From Pseudomonas pharyngis (GTDB lineage Bacteria > Pseudomonadota > Gammaproteobacteria > Pseudomonadales > Pseudomonadaceae): DNA of 64,000 nucleotides. The position numbers were made by a program, and so were the translations under genes. Numbering within the stretch: position 1 is the stretch's first letter; each line of letters begins with the position of its first letter. The notes below the pieces were generated by a model, which ran no database searches, had not been told where the DNA came from, and saw only the letters and a list, made by a program, of their open reading frames with translations. Where the stretch lies: the NCBI RefSeq assembly GCF_021602345.1, contig NZ_BQID01000003.1, positions 124,001 to 188,000 on the forward strand. The letters are read 5' to 3'. This document shows positions 55,739 through 63,330 of this stretch, piece after piece.

Positions 55739-56599
55739 ATGAAAGAGCGTTTGTTTATCATCAGCCAGTACCTGCTGCCCCATCACTTGCTGTCGCGCCT
55801 GGCCGGCTGCGTCGCCGAGTGCCGCGTGCGCTGGTTCAAGAATGCCTTCACCACCTGGTTCGCCAAGCGTTATCAAGTGGACATGTCGCAGGCACTGGTT
55901 GAAGACGTGACCGCTTACGAGCATTTCAACGCCTTCTTCACCCGCGCGCTGAAAGACGGCGCACGTCCACTGGACCAGACCCCGGGCGCGATCCTCAGCC
56001 CGGCCGACGGTGCGATCAGCCAGCTCGGCCCGATCGAACACGGCCGCATCTTCCAGGCCAAGGGCCACAGCTTCAGCGTGCTGGAACTGCTGGGCGGCGA
56101 TGCGGCCAATGCGGCGCCGTTCATGGGCGGTGAATTCGCGACTGTTTACCTGTCGCCGAAGGACTACCACCGCGTGCACATGCCGCTGGCCGGCACCCTG
56201 CGCGAAATGGTCTACATTCCGGGCCGAATCTTCTCGGTCAACCAAACCACCGCTGAAAACGTTCCGGAACTGTTCGCCCGCAACGAGCGCGTAGCGTGCA
56301 TCTTCGACACCGAGCGCGGGCCGATGGCCGTGGTGCTGGTGGGCGCGATGATCGTGGCGTCGATTGAAACCGTGTGGGCCGGTCTGGTCACGCCACCGAA
56401 GCGCGAACTGAAAACCTTCCGTTACGACGAAGCCGCCCGTGCGCCGATTCATCTGGAAAAAGGTGCGGAACTGGGGCGCTTCAAACTGGGTTCGACCGCA
56501 ATCGTGCTGTTCGGGCCGGATCAGGTTAAATGGGTTGAAGAATTGAAAGCCGGCTCGCCGGTACAGATGGGTCAGGCCTTGGCAATGTCGAACGCCTGA
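55739..56599 (+). CDS. psd: Phosphatidylserine decarboxylase proenzyme
   Basis: A 286-residue membrane-associated proenzyme that makes phosphatidylethanolamine. It cleaves itself at LGST (residues 250-253) to create the pyruvoyl group on the alpha chain. The catalytic Asp90 (LSPADG) and His147 (YHRVHMP) are present. The start follows AAGGA. A strong hairpin sits ten bases after the stop. Confidence 0.97.
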   Translation: MKERLFIISQYLLPHHLLSRLAGCVAECRVRWFKNAFTTWFAKRYQVDMSQALVEDVTAYEHFNAFFTRALKDGARPLDQTPGAILSPADGAISQLGPIEHGRIFQAKGHSFSVLELLGGDAANAAPFMGGEFATVYLSPKDYHRVHMPLAGTLREMVYIPGRIFSVNQTTAENVPELFARNERVACIFDTERGPMAVVLVGAMIVASIETVWAGLVTPPKRELKTFRYDEAARAPIHLEKGAELGRFKLGSTAIVLFGPDQVKWVEELKAGSPVQMGQALAMSNA

Positions 56600-56608
56600 A
56601 CCGGTTGA

Positions 56609-56640
56609 TCCGCCCTTTCGCACGTCTGCGAAGGGGCGGA
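56609..56640. terminator. Strong hairpin after psd
   Basis: TCCGCCCTTTCGCA, loop CGTC, TGCGAAGGGGCGGA: a 14-base stem with one G-T pair between the convergent psd and lectin genes. There is no T-run, so it may act as an mRNA stabiliser or as a Rho-assisted end. Confidence 0.55.
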
Positions 56641-56659
56641 CACGACCTGGGTGGCGCCG

Positions 56660-57061
56660 TTACTCTATCTGCCCACGGAAGCCGATCGGCCCTTCGTTGG
56701 CGTAGGTATTGGTGCCGCTGAGGTTTTTCCCGCCGTCACTCGACGTGACGCTCAACGCGATAACGTTCTGGTTATCCCGCCCGCCGATCACCCACTTGCC
56801 ACCTGGATGCCAGGGGGCATCGTTGCCACCCCACTGGTTTTCGACGTTGTACTGGTTCTGGCCAGTGCGCTGAGCCTTGAAGCCAATAGGGCCTTCACCA
56901 GCGTACGTCATGGTGCCGGTAAAGGTTTTGCCACCGTCGCCGGACTTGATCTCGATCGCGACGACGTTCTGGTTGTCCCGCGCGCCCAGCACCCAGGTTC
57001 CACCCGGATGCCAAGGTGCCGAACTACCGCCCCATTGATTTGCCACTGCGTATTTAGACAT
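56660..57061 (-). CDS. OAA-family high-mannose-binding lectin (Pseudomonas fluorescens agglutinin type)
   Basis: A 133-residue protein made of two tandem repeats of about 66 residues. Each repeat has the OAA-family pattern: NQWGGSSAPWHPGGTWVLG / NQWGGNDAPWHPGGKWVIG, then DNQNVVAIEIKSGDGG / DNQNVIALSVTSSDGG and TYAGEGPIGF / TYANEGPIGF. These are the sugar-contact loops of Oscillatoria agglutinin and the P. fluorescens lectin. There is no signal peptide. AGGAG lies nine bases before ATG 57061. The protein should bind branched mannose glycans; biological role unknown. The gene stands alone. Confidence 0.93.
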   Translation of the reverse strand: MSKYAVANQWGGSSAPWHPGGTWVLGARDNQNVVAIEIKSGDGGKTFTGTMTYAGEGPIGFKAQRTGQNQYNVENQWGGNDAPWHPGGKWVIGGRDNQNVIALSVTSSDGGKNLSGTNTYANEGPIGFRGQIE

Positions 57062-57283
57062 GAACCTCATCTCCTTGAAGTTTCGGGAGACCTGCCCCGA
57101 CGTTGACGGCAGGCCGTGCAACCGTGCGTTTCCGATCGCACGCCTGAGAGACTAGTAGCGCCTGCGGGAATGGCACCAGGCCAGCAGACCAACGGTAAAA
57201 AACCCTGACAAACACCTGCGAAACAGACCACAACTGCTAGAGTTTTTGGCATTGCCCTATTCGCCGCCGGAGCTTGTCACGGC

Positions 57284-59038
57284 ATGAGTGAGCCACGATC
57301 CCGACCACCACTGAGCGCCCCGACGCCCACACAGTTGCGCCTGTCCTTCTGTGAAGCCACCCCGCGCGACCTCAAACGCTGGATCGCCGACCTGCCCAAG
57401 GCCAACATCGGCGAAACCGCGCGCCTGCTGTATCAAGGCCTCGGCGAACTCAATCAACTGCTGACCCCCAGCGACAACCGCCTGCATCTGTTGGAGCTTC
57501 TGCGGCCCGAGGTGTATTTCGTCTGCCAGCATCTGGAGCGGCATTTTCTGCATCAGGCGATCATGCTCGATGAGCGCTCACGCAAGATCAGCAATCTGTG
57601 CCAGGCCCTGCAAAGTCAGCTGGCCATCGGTTACAAACACATCATTCTGCGGATCGCGCCCAAGTACTCCCGGGATCGCGCAGCCCTGGTGAGCGAAGCG
57701 CTACAGCGGGCGGCCCACGCGCTGAAAGGGCAACTGGTTCGCGCCACGCAGCTGTACAGCCCGGCGCCGGAACAGCTGTGGTTCGAACTGCATCAATTGT
57801 TTCGCTGCGCCTGCGAGCTGCAACTGCAGCATCGCCGGGTACGCGACGACCTCGCCAGCCTGACCGGCGAGTTGAGTGTCGAACAGACCTACCTCGCGGC
57901 CCTGTTGCTGGGCAGTGCCCGCTGCAATCAGTTGCGCCAGAACCAGATCGCGCGCCTGGCCCAAGTGGTCGAGCCCTGGAGCGCGTGGCTGAAGCTGCAG
58001 CCCGCCAATCCGGGCGCGGGCTTGTTCGCGGTCTCGGCAGACATCGACGCCGGCCCGCGTTACCGCTCGCAGTTTCGCAGCGAGCAACAGGCAGGGTTGC
58101 TCGGTTTCGATCCGCAACCGTTGGTGAATGCCATCGAGGCCCACCTTCAGCATCAGGACACAACGACGCCGCTGCCCGTGCCGGCCGGCCTGACCTTCGA
58201 CACCCTGCAACACCTGCACGCGACCTGGGGCGAAGCCGCCGAGCGCAGCTTTCAGCGCACCGTCGGCCAGGGCAACCTGACCGTGTGCGTCGGCATGAGC
58301 GCCCTGCACTTTTACCTCGGCGGCGAACGCACTTTCAGCGAATTGCTCAAGCACCCCGGCACCCGGGCGGCAAATTTCAGCCGCGCAGTGGTTCAGGGCG
58401 AAAAGGACAGCTGGAGCCAGGCGTTCGATGCCGCGCCACAGGGCACGTCCGACGAATTGTTGCCCTACGAAGAAATCCGCTACGAACCGCTGGCCGACGA
58501 CGAAAGCGGCACCGACAGCCCGCCGCATTATCCGACCTATGCCTTGCCCGTCATCAACCACAGCCCCGGCGGTTACTGCCTGGCCTGGCCAAAGGAAGTA
58601 CCTGCCGAATTGCAGGCCGGGGAAATGGTCGGGATTCAGGACAGCCTCAATCAGGGCTGGAGCATTGCCGTCGTACGCTGGATACGCCAGGTGCGCGGCG
58701 CGGGGACGCAGATGGGTATCGAACTGGTGGCGCCACACGCTCAGCCCTGCGGCTTGCAGCTGGTGCGCACGCGGGATGATCACAGTCATTACCTGCGAGG
58801 GTTGTTATTGCCGGAAATCAGTGCGATCGACTTGCCGGCGACGTTACTAGCGCCACGGCTGCCGTTTCAGGAGGGCAATAAAGTGCTGATCAACACCCAG
58901 GGTGAAGAGCACCGCGCCGGGCTGGATCGGCGGGTGGCCAGCACCCACAGCTTCAATCAGTTTGCCTATCGCTCGCTGGAGGCCGCGCAGAATGGCGGGA
59001 GCGAGGAGGATTTCGACTCGTTGTGGAAATCCCTTTGA
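57284..59038 (+). CDS. PilZ-like domain protein (PA4958-type)
   Basis: A 584-residue soluble protein. Residues 1-400 are helical (RLSFCEATPRDLKRWIADLP ... LLYQGLGELNQLL), without a recognised domain. The C-terminal part (about 410-530) looks like a PilZ beta barrel: NHSPGGYCLAWP satisfies the NxSxxG c-di-GMP motif, followed by AGEMVGIQD and GTQMGIELVAP. The partner RxxxR motif is not clear, so ligand binding is doubtful. In P. aeruginosa the corresponding gene lies beside fimX; here serB follows directly. Confidence 0.75.
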   Translation: MSEPRSRPPLSAPTPTQLRLSFCEATPRDLKRWIADLPKANIGETARLLYQGLGELNQLLTPSDNRLHLLELLRPEVYFVCQHLERHFLHQAIMLDERSRKISNLCQALQSQLAIGYKHIILRIAPKYSRDRAALVSEALQRAAHALKGQLVRATQLYSPAPEQLWFELHQLFRCACELQLQHRRVRDDLASLTGELSVEQTYLAALLLGSARCNQLRQNQIARLAQVVEPWSAWLKLQPANPGAGLFAVSADIDAGPRYRSQFRSEQQAGLLGFDPQPLVNAIEAHLQHQDTTTPLPVPAGLTFDTLQHLHATWGEAAERSFQRTVGQGNLTVCVGMSALHFYLGGERTFSELLKHPGTRAANFSRAVVQGEKDSWSQAFDAAPQGTSDELLPYEEIRYEPLADDESGTDSPPHYPTYALPVINHSPGGYCLAWPKEVPAELQAGEMVGIQDSLNQGWSIAVVRWIRQVRGAGTQMGIELVAPHAQPCGLQLVRTRDDHSHYLRGLLLPEISAIDLPATLLAPRLPFQEGNKVLINTQGEEHRAGLDRRVASTHSFNQFAYRSLEAAQNGGSEEDFDSLWKSL

Positions 59039-59061
59039 GTGGAATCGGATAATCCTGGGCG

Positions 59062-59136
59062 CCCCTTTCGCGAGCAAGCCCGCTCCCACATTTGAAATGC
59101 ATTCCACTGTGGGAGCGGGCTTGCTCGTGAAGGGGT
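59062..59136. repeat. REPIN (REP doublet), gcgggcttgctcg class
   Basis: gcgagcaagcccgctcccac at the left and gtgggagcgggcttgctcg at the right, head to head with a 15-base centre, extended by an outer CCCCTTTC/GAAGGGG match. It lies between the convergent PilZ-like and serB genes, the usual REP location. Confidence 0.9.
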
Positions 59137-59156
59137 CAGCTCAGGCGACAGAGCTT

Positions 59157-60371
59157 TCAGAGCTGTCCGTCGCGATCGCGGAAGCCCAGCAGGTACAGAA
59201 CGCCATCCAGCCCGAGGGTGGAGATCGCCTGCTTCGCCGACTGTTTGACCAGCGGTTTGGCGCGGAACGCCACGCCCAGACCGGCAATCGCCAGCATCGG
59301 CAGGTCGTTGGCGCCGTCGCCCACGGCGATGGTCTGCTCCAGACGCAAACCTTCTTTTTCAGCCAGCTGTTTCAGCAGATCGGCCTTGCGCTGGGCATCG
59401 ACGATCGGCTCGATCGCCACGCCGGTGCACTTGCCGTCGACCACTTCCAGTTCGTTGGCGAACACGTAGTCGATGCCGAGTTTGGCCTGCAATTGCTTGG
59501 CGAAGTAGGTGAAACCGCCCGACAGAATCGCGGTCTTGTAGCCCAGGCGCTTGAGTTCGGCGAACAGGGTTTCGGCGCCCTCGGTCAGGCGCAGCGAGGC
59601 GCCGATCGAATCGAGCACGCTGACATCCAGGCCCTTGAGCAGCGCCAGACGCTCCTTGAAGCTGGCGCGGAAGTCCAGCTCGCCGGCCATCGCCCGCTCG
59701 GTGATTTGCGAAACCTGGTCGCCAACGCCGGCGGCCTTGGCCAGTTCGTCGATGACCTCGGCTTCGATCAGGGTCGAGTCCATGTCGAACACCGCCAGAC
59801 GACGGTTGCGACGGAACAGCGAATCTTCCTGGAAGGCGATGTCGACGTTCAGCTCCTGAGCCACGCTGAGGAACTCGGCGCGCAGGGCCTGCGGATCGGC
59901 GGCTTCGCCACGCACGGAGAACTCGATGCAGCCCTTGCCCTTGTCCGCCGGAGTGTCCAGCGGCATGCGACCCGACAGACGGTCGATATGGTCGATGTTC
60001 AGGCCGTATTTGGCGGTGATCGAGCTCACGGCCTGCAACTGGCCGGCGGTGACCTTGCGAGTCAGCAGGGTAACGATGTGGCGTTTCTTGCCCTGATTGC
60101 CCACCCATTGCTGGTAATCCTCTTCGGACACCGGGGTGAAGCGCACCTGCTGGTCGAGCTCATAGCCCTTGAACAGGATGTCCTTGAGCACCGACTTGCC
60201 CTGCTCGGAGTCGGGGATTTCCACAAGGATGCCGAACGACAGCATGTCGTGGATCACCGCCTGACCGATGTCGAGGATATTCACACCACCCTGGGCCAGA
60301 ACACCGGTAATGGCCGCTGTCAGACCCGGACGGTCGACTCCCGTGATGTTAATCAGGACGATTTCGCGCAA
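59157..60371 (-). CDS. serB: Phosphoserine phosphatase with two ACT domains
   Basis: A 404-residue HAD phosphatase that makes serine from phosphoserine. The N-terminal 190 residues hold two ACT-like domains (EIVLINITGVDRPGLTAAIT; KRHIVTLLTRKVTAGQLQAV). The catalytic nucleophile motif is FDMDSTLIEAEVIDELAKAA; AILSGGFTYFAKQLQ and GDGANDLPMLAIAGLGVAFR are HAD motifs 2 and 4. The start is TTG 60371 (LREIVLINITG), preceded by GGGGG; this fits the family N-terminus. It is divergent from ahpA. Confidence 0.96.
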   Translation of the reverse strand: MREIVLINITGVDRPGLTAAITGVLAQGGVNILDIGQAVIHDMLSFGILVEIPDSEQGKSVLKDILFKGYELDQQVRFTPVSEEDYQQWVGNQGKKRHIVTLLTRKVTAGQLQAVSSITAKYGLNIDHIDRLSGRMPLDTPADKGKGCIEFSVRGEAADPQALRAEFLSVAQELNVDIAFQEDSLFRRNRRLAVFDMDSTLIEAEVIDELAKAAGVGDQVSQITERAMAGELDFRASFKERLALLKGLDVSVLDSIGASLRLTEGAETLFAELKRLGYKTAILSGGFTYFAKQLQAKLGIDYVFANELEVVDGKCTGVAIEPIVDAQRKADLLKQLAEKEGLRLEQTIAVGDGANDLPMLAIAGLGVAFRAKPLVKQSAKQAISTLGLDGVLYLLGFRDRDGQL

Positions 60372-60505
60372 CGCGCACCCCCGCAACTGGAAAAAAACCG
60401 CATTCTACCCACTTTCAGTGACCATCGGGCACCGCCAGCGCTTTGCCGGTCTAGGGCCTGTCGCTATACTGCGCGTCAACTTCACGGACAAAAGAGCCGA
60501 GCTCA

Positions 60506-62014
60506 GTGAACCGGCCCACGCCAGTTAAAACCGATAACTTCTTTCTGCTGATCTTCCGTGCACTGCGCCACCGCCGTGTACCGATTGCATTGCGCATCGC
60601 CAGCCATAACGTGATCCTGGTCGCACTGGCCCTGGTGATCTATGCCTGCGTGATGGGCCTGCAGTTCAAGCAGGCCATGCACGAGCAGGCCGATGCGCTG
60701 GGCGAAAGCCTGACTACGCAGACCGCCACCTCTGCCACCGAACTGCTGGTGTCCAACGACATCCTCAGCCTCAACGTGCTGCTCAACAACCTGACCAAGA
60801 ACAAGCTGGTGGCCCACGCCGCCATCTACAGCGTGGACAACCGCATCCTCGCCGAGTCCGGCCAGCGGCCCAAGCACGGCCTGCTGGGCGAGGCCGAGGG
60901 CATGTACGAGAGCAAGATCACCTTTCAGGACGTGACCGCCGGACAACTGCGCATCAGCCTGGACATGGATCAGTTCCAGCAGCCGATGACCATCAGCCTG
61001 CAAAGCATGGGCATCCTGAGTGCGATCCTGCTGGCACTGTCCCTGGCCCTGAGCCTGCGTCTGGGCCGGCACATCTCTACACCGCTGCTGCAATTGCGCG
61101 TGTGGCTGCGCCGTATCGACGAATACACGCCGGGTATCGAGCGTCAGGACGAGATCGGCGATCTTGCCCGCCAGTTGCACGCCAACTACGCCCCGGAGCC
61201 AGCCGAACCGGAGCCCGAGCCGGAGCCGGAGTTCGAGGACGACGAGCCGGAATTCGAAGTGCGCAACCTGCGTGATCCGAGTTTCGACGAAAGCCGCCCG
61301 ATGGCTGCGCAGAAGCCTGCGCCACGCCATGTGGTCAGCACCGTTGAAGACGACGATGACGAAGACCCGTTCGCCGACCTGCGTGACGAATCGCTGAGCG
61401 ATACCGCGCAACCGGCCGTGCGCCGACCGACCTCGAGCGTGCCGCAACACACGGCGGTGCTGGCGGTGCAATTGGGCTCGCAGGAACAACTGCGCCGTTT
61501 ACCGCGTGCACGTCTGGAAGAGTTGCAGGATCGCTACCGCGACTGTCTGGAGCAGGCCGCTTCGCTGTATCAGGGCGAAATCGAAACCCTGAACGACGGC
61601 AGCACCCTGATGCTGTTCCACACTGAAGACAGCGGCGACGATTACCTGACCAACGCCATCTGCTGCGGCGAGCTGCTGCGGGCGCTGGGCCACCAGTTGC
61701 AGATCGAAGTCGCCGACAGCGGCATCACCCTGCAATTGCAGCTGGGCCTGACACTCGGCGACGAACTGTTCGGCCTGAGCCAGATCGACCTGTTGCTGAC
61801 CGATTCCGCCCAGGACGCCCTGGCCCTGTCGCAACACAGCCGCAACCTGCTGCTGGTGGAGCGCAAGGTCGGTGACGACGCGCTGATTCGCCAGCGCGCA
61901 CGAATCCGGCCGATTGCCAGCCCTGAGGGGGCTTGCTGTGTGGAGCGGTTGATGGAGCCTTATCCGTCAATGCTTGAGCGGCAACTGGCGCGGATGCATG
62001 AGCGCCGGGCTTAA
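60506..62014 (+). CDS. ahpA: AhpA/YtjB-family membrane protein with degenerate cyclase-like C-terminus
   Basis: A 502-residue inner-membrane protein starting at GTG 60506. TM1 (NVILVALALVIYACVMGLQ) and TM2 (SMGILSAILLALSLALSLRL) enclose a periplasmic domain of about 110 residues; a HAMP-like segment follows, then an acidic linker (EPAEPEPEPEPEFEDDEPEF). The C-terminal 180 residues (TAVLAVQLGSQEQLRRLPRA, ETLNDGSTLMLFHTEDSGDD, LQLQLGLTLGDE) look like a class III nucleotide-cyclase fold with the first catalytic aspartate replaced. In E. coli the much shorter ytjB/smp lies in the same divergent position to serB. Function unknown. Confidence 0.82.
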   Translation: MNRPTPVKTDNFFLLIFRALRHRRVPIALRIASHNVILVALALVIYACVMGLQFKQAMHEQADALGESLTTQTATSATELLVSNDILSLNVLLNNLTKNKLVAHAAIYSVDNRILAESGQRPKHGLLGEAEGMYESKITFQDVTAGQLRISLDMDQFQQPMTISLQSMGILSAILLALSLALSLRLGRHISTPLLQLRVWLRRIDEYTPGIERQDEIGDLARQLHANYAPEPAEPEPEPEPEFEDDEPEFEVRNLRDPSFDESRPMAAQKPAPRHVVSTVEDDDDEDPFADLRDESLSDTAQPAVRRPTSSVPQHTAVLAVQLGSQEQLRRLPRARLEELQDRYRDCLEQAASLYQGEIETLNDGSTLMLFHTEDSGDDYLTNAICCGELLRALGHQLQIEVADSGITLQLQLGLTLGDELFGLSQIDLLLTDSAQDALALSQHSRNLLLVERKVGDDALIRQRARIRPIASPEGACCVERLMEPYPSMLERQLARMHERRA

Positions 62015-62034
62015 GCCTTAAGCCAGTTACAAAG

Positions 62035-62070
62035 AAGCCCGCAGACGAGTGATTGTCTGCGGGCTTTTTT
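62035..62070 (+). terminator. Terminator of ahpA
   Basis: AAGCCCGCAGAC ... GTCTGCGGGCTTTTTT, a 12-base stem with T-run, 20 bases after the stop. Confidence 0.92.
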
Positions 62071-62107
62071 GTGCGTGGGGTTTTCGTGATTGCGCCAGGC
62101 TTTGGAG

Positions 62108-62316
62108 CCCCCTCACCCTAGCCCTCTCCCAGAGGGAGAGGGGACTGATAGGGGAATATTGGGTATCTACACCGACCTGAACGTGCCGTGCCGAATCCAC
62201 AATCGTAAGACCGCACTGCGCCAAATCCATAATCGCCAAGATCTTTCAGGTCGATGGATAACGCCAGACACCTCGGTCGGCTCCCTCTCCCTCCGGGAGA
62301 GGGCGGGGGTGAGGGG
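62108..62316. repeat. Long inverted-repeat element with ccctctccc termini (REP-like, second family)
   Basis: The left end CCCCCTCACCCTAGCCCTCT and the right end, reverse-complemented, CCCCTCACCCCCGCCCTCTC face each other; each end itself contains a GGGAGAGGG hairpin. Inside lie a nested inverted repeat CGACCTGAA (62173-62181) / TTCAGGTCG (62245-62253) and two near-identical 12-mers AATCCACAATCG and AATCCATAATCG at 62194 and 62224. There is no gene in this 374-base spacer; the element fills most of it. Confidence 0.75.
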
Positions 62317-62344
62317 CTTTTGACTTTTCACAGCTCTAGACACA

Positions 62345-62366
62345 ACAAAGCCCGCACAAGGCGGGC
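62345..62366 (-). terminator. Terminator of the PqiC-like gene
   Basis: On the minus strand GCCCGC-CTTGT-GCGGGC followed by TTTGTTG, 22 bases after the stop; the stem is short but GC-rich. Confidence 0.6.
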
Positions 62367-62388
62367 TCTGTCCTGACTCGTTCTAGCC

Positions 62389-63102
62389 TTAGAAGCGGAA
62401 CACTTCCATATCCGTACGAATCGGCGAAGCCATCGGTATCTTCGGCTGCTTTTCGGCTTCCGCCGCCGGCGCTGCCGGTTTCGGTGCCGACTTGCGTGGC
62501 GCCTCGGCGACCGGTGGCTGATTGGCCAACGGTTTGAGCGCTACCGACAATTGCTCGGCCAGACGCTGCAACAACACGCCCTGCGCCTGCACCTGTGCGG
62601 CGGTGGTACCGGCATGTTGCTCCTGCAGATGGACGATGCGGTTGTCACGCACCTGGCCACGGCGGTCGATCAGGCGCCATTGCGCGTCCAGAATCGCCGG
62701 TTGCTTGGCACCGGAATCCAGACGAGTGATGGTCAACAGCACCTGCACATCCGGGGTGAAGCCCAGGGTCGCTGGCGCCAGCACCACGCGCTGACTGTCC
62801 AGATGCCCGGCAACCTGACGCAACAGCAACTGATCGATGTCAGATGAAAGGCTACCGGCCCAGCGACCATCGGTCGAGGCCTGCAGGCTGCCGTCCGGCT
62901 GACGCTGCAACAGGGTTTCCCGTTGCAGGTAATCGGCAACGATCACAGGGCCCAGCAAAACTGCCATGCCCGCGCTTTGCGCAGGCTGGGCCGGACTTCC
63001 GCTGTCCAGCTGATACAGCGACACCGGCTGGTGAACGCTGCAACCCGCCAAGCCAAGAACGCCGGCGAGCAGGAAAATAAGGGGGCGCAGAGAAGTCATC
63101 AT
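62389..63102 (-). CDS. PqiC-family ABC-transport auxiliary lipoprotein
   Basis: A 237-residue lipoprotein. The signal ends with the lipobox LAGC (cysteine at residue 21). The body (SLYQLDSG, VLLGPVIVADYLQRETLLQR, WAGSLSSDIDQLLLRQVAGH) matches the ABC-type auxiliary/DUF330 family, outer-membrane partners of MCE lipid-transport proteins such as PqiAB. The C-terminus is proline/lysine-rich. Start at 63102 or at the adjacent ATG 63099. No MCE gene is within the window, so its partner is elsewhere. Confidence 0.88.
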   Translation of the reverse strand: MMTSLRPLIFLLAGVLGLAGCSVHQPVSLYQLDSGSPAQPAQSAGMAVLLGPVIVADYLQRETLLQRQPDGSLQASTDGRWAGSLSSDIDQLLLRQVAGHLDSQRVVLAPATLGFTPDVQVLLTITRLDSGAKQPAILDAQWRLIDRRGQVRDNRIVHLQEQHAGTTAAQVQAQGVLLQRLAEQLSVALKPLANQPPVAEAPRKSAPKPAAPAAEAEKQPKIPMASPIRTDMEVFRF

Positions 63103-63234
63103 CCCGTCCAGGTGGCCGCCACAAGGCTGACCACAGTGAAAATACTCAATAAATATGAATAACGCTCGGCCACGCCGGCGCTTGGAAAGGCCATATCATC
63201 CGTGAATATGCGTTCCGACTCCAGCGCCAAAGCG

Positions 63235-63262
63235 CCGATCTACGGGTTAAATCGTAGATCGG
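63235..63262. repeat. Perfect 10-base inverted repeat between parC and the lipoprotein gene
   Basis: CCGATCTACG, spacer GGTTAAAT, CGTAGATCGG. A second hairpin, ATTTTCTCC-GAAG-GGAGAAAT, is at 63288-63307. Neither is followed by a T-run. They lie in the 228-base spacer between two minus-strand genes and may be the parC transcript end or an operator. Confidence 0.5.
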
Positions 63263-63330
63263 ACGCTCTAGAGAGGCGTTCTCGGTCATTTTCTCCGAAG
63301 GAGAAATGAGTGCGACCGCTTCCTGGCCGC

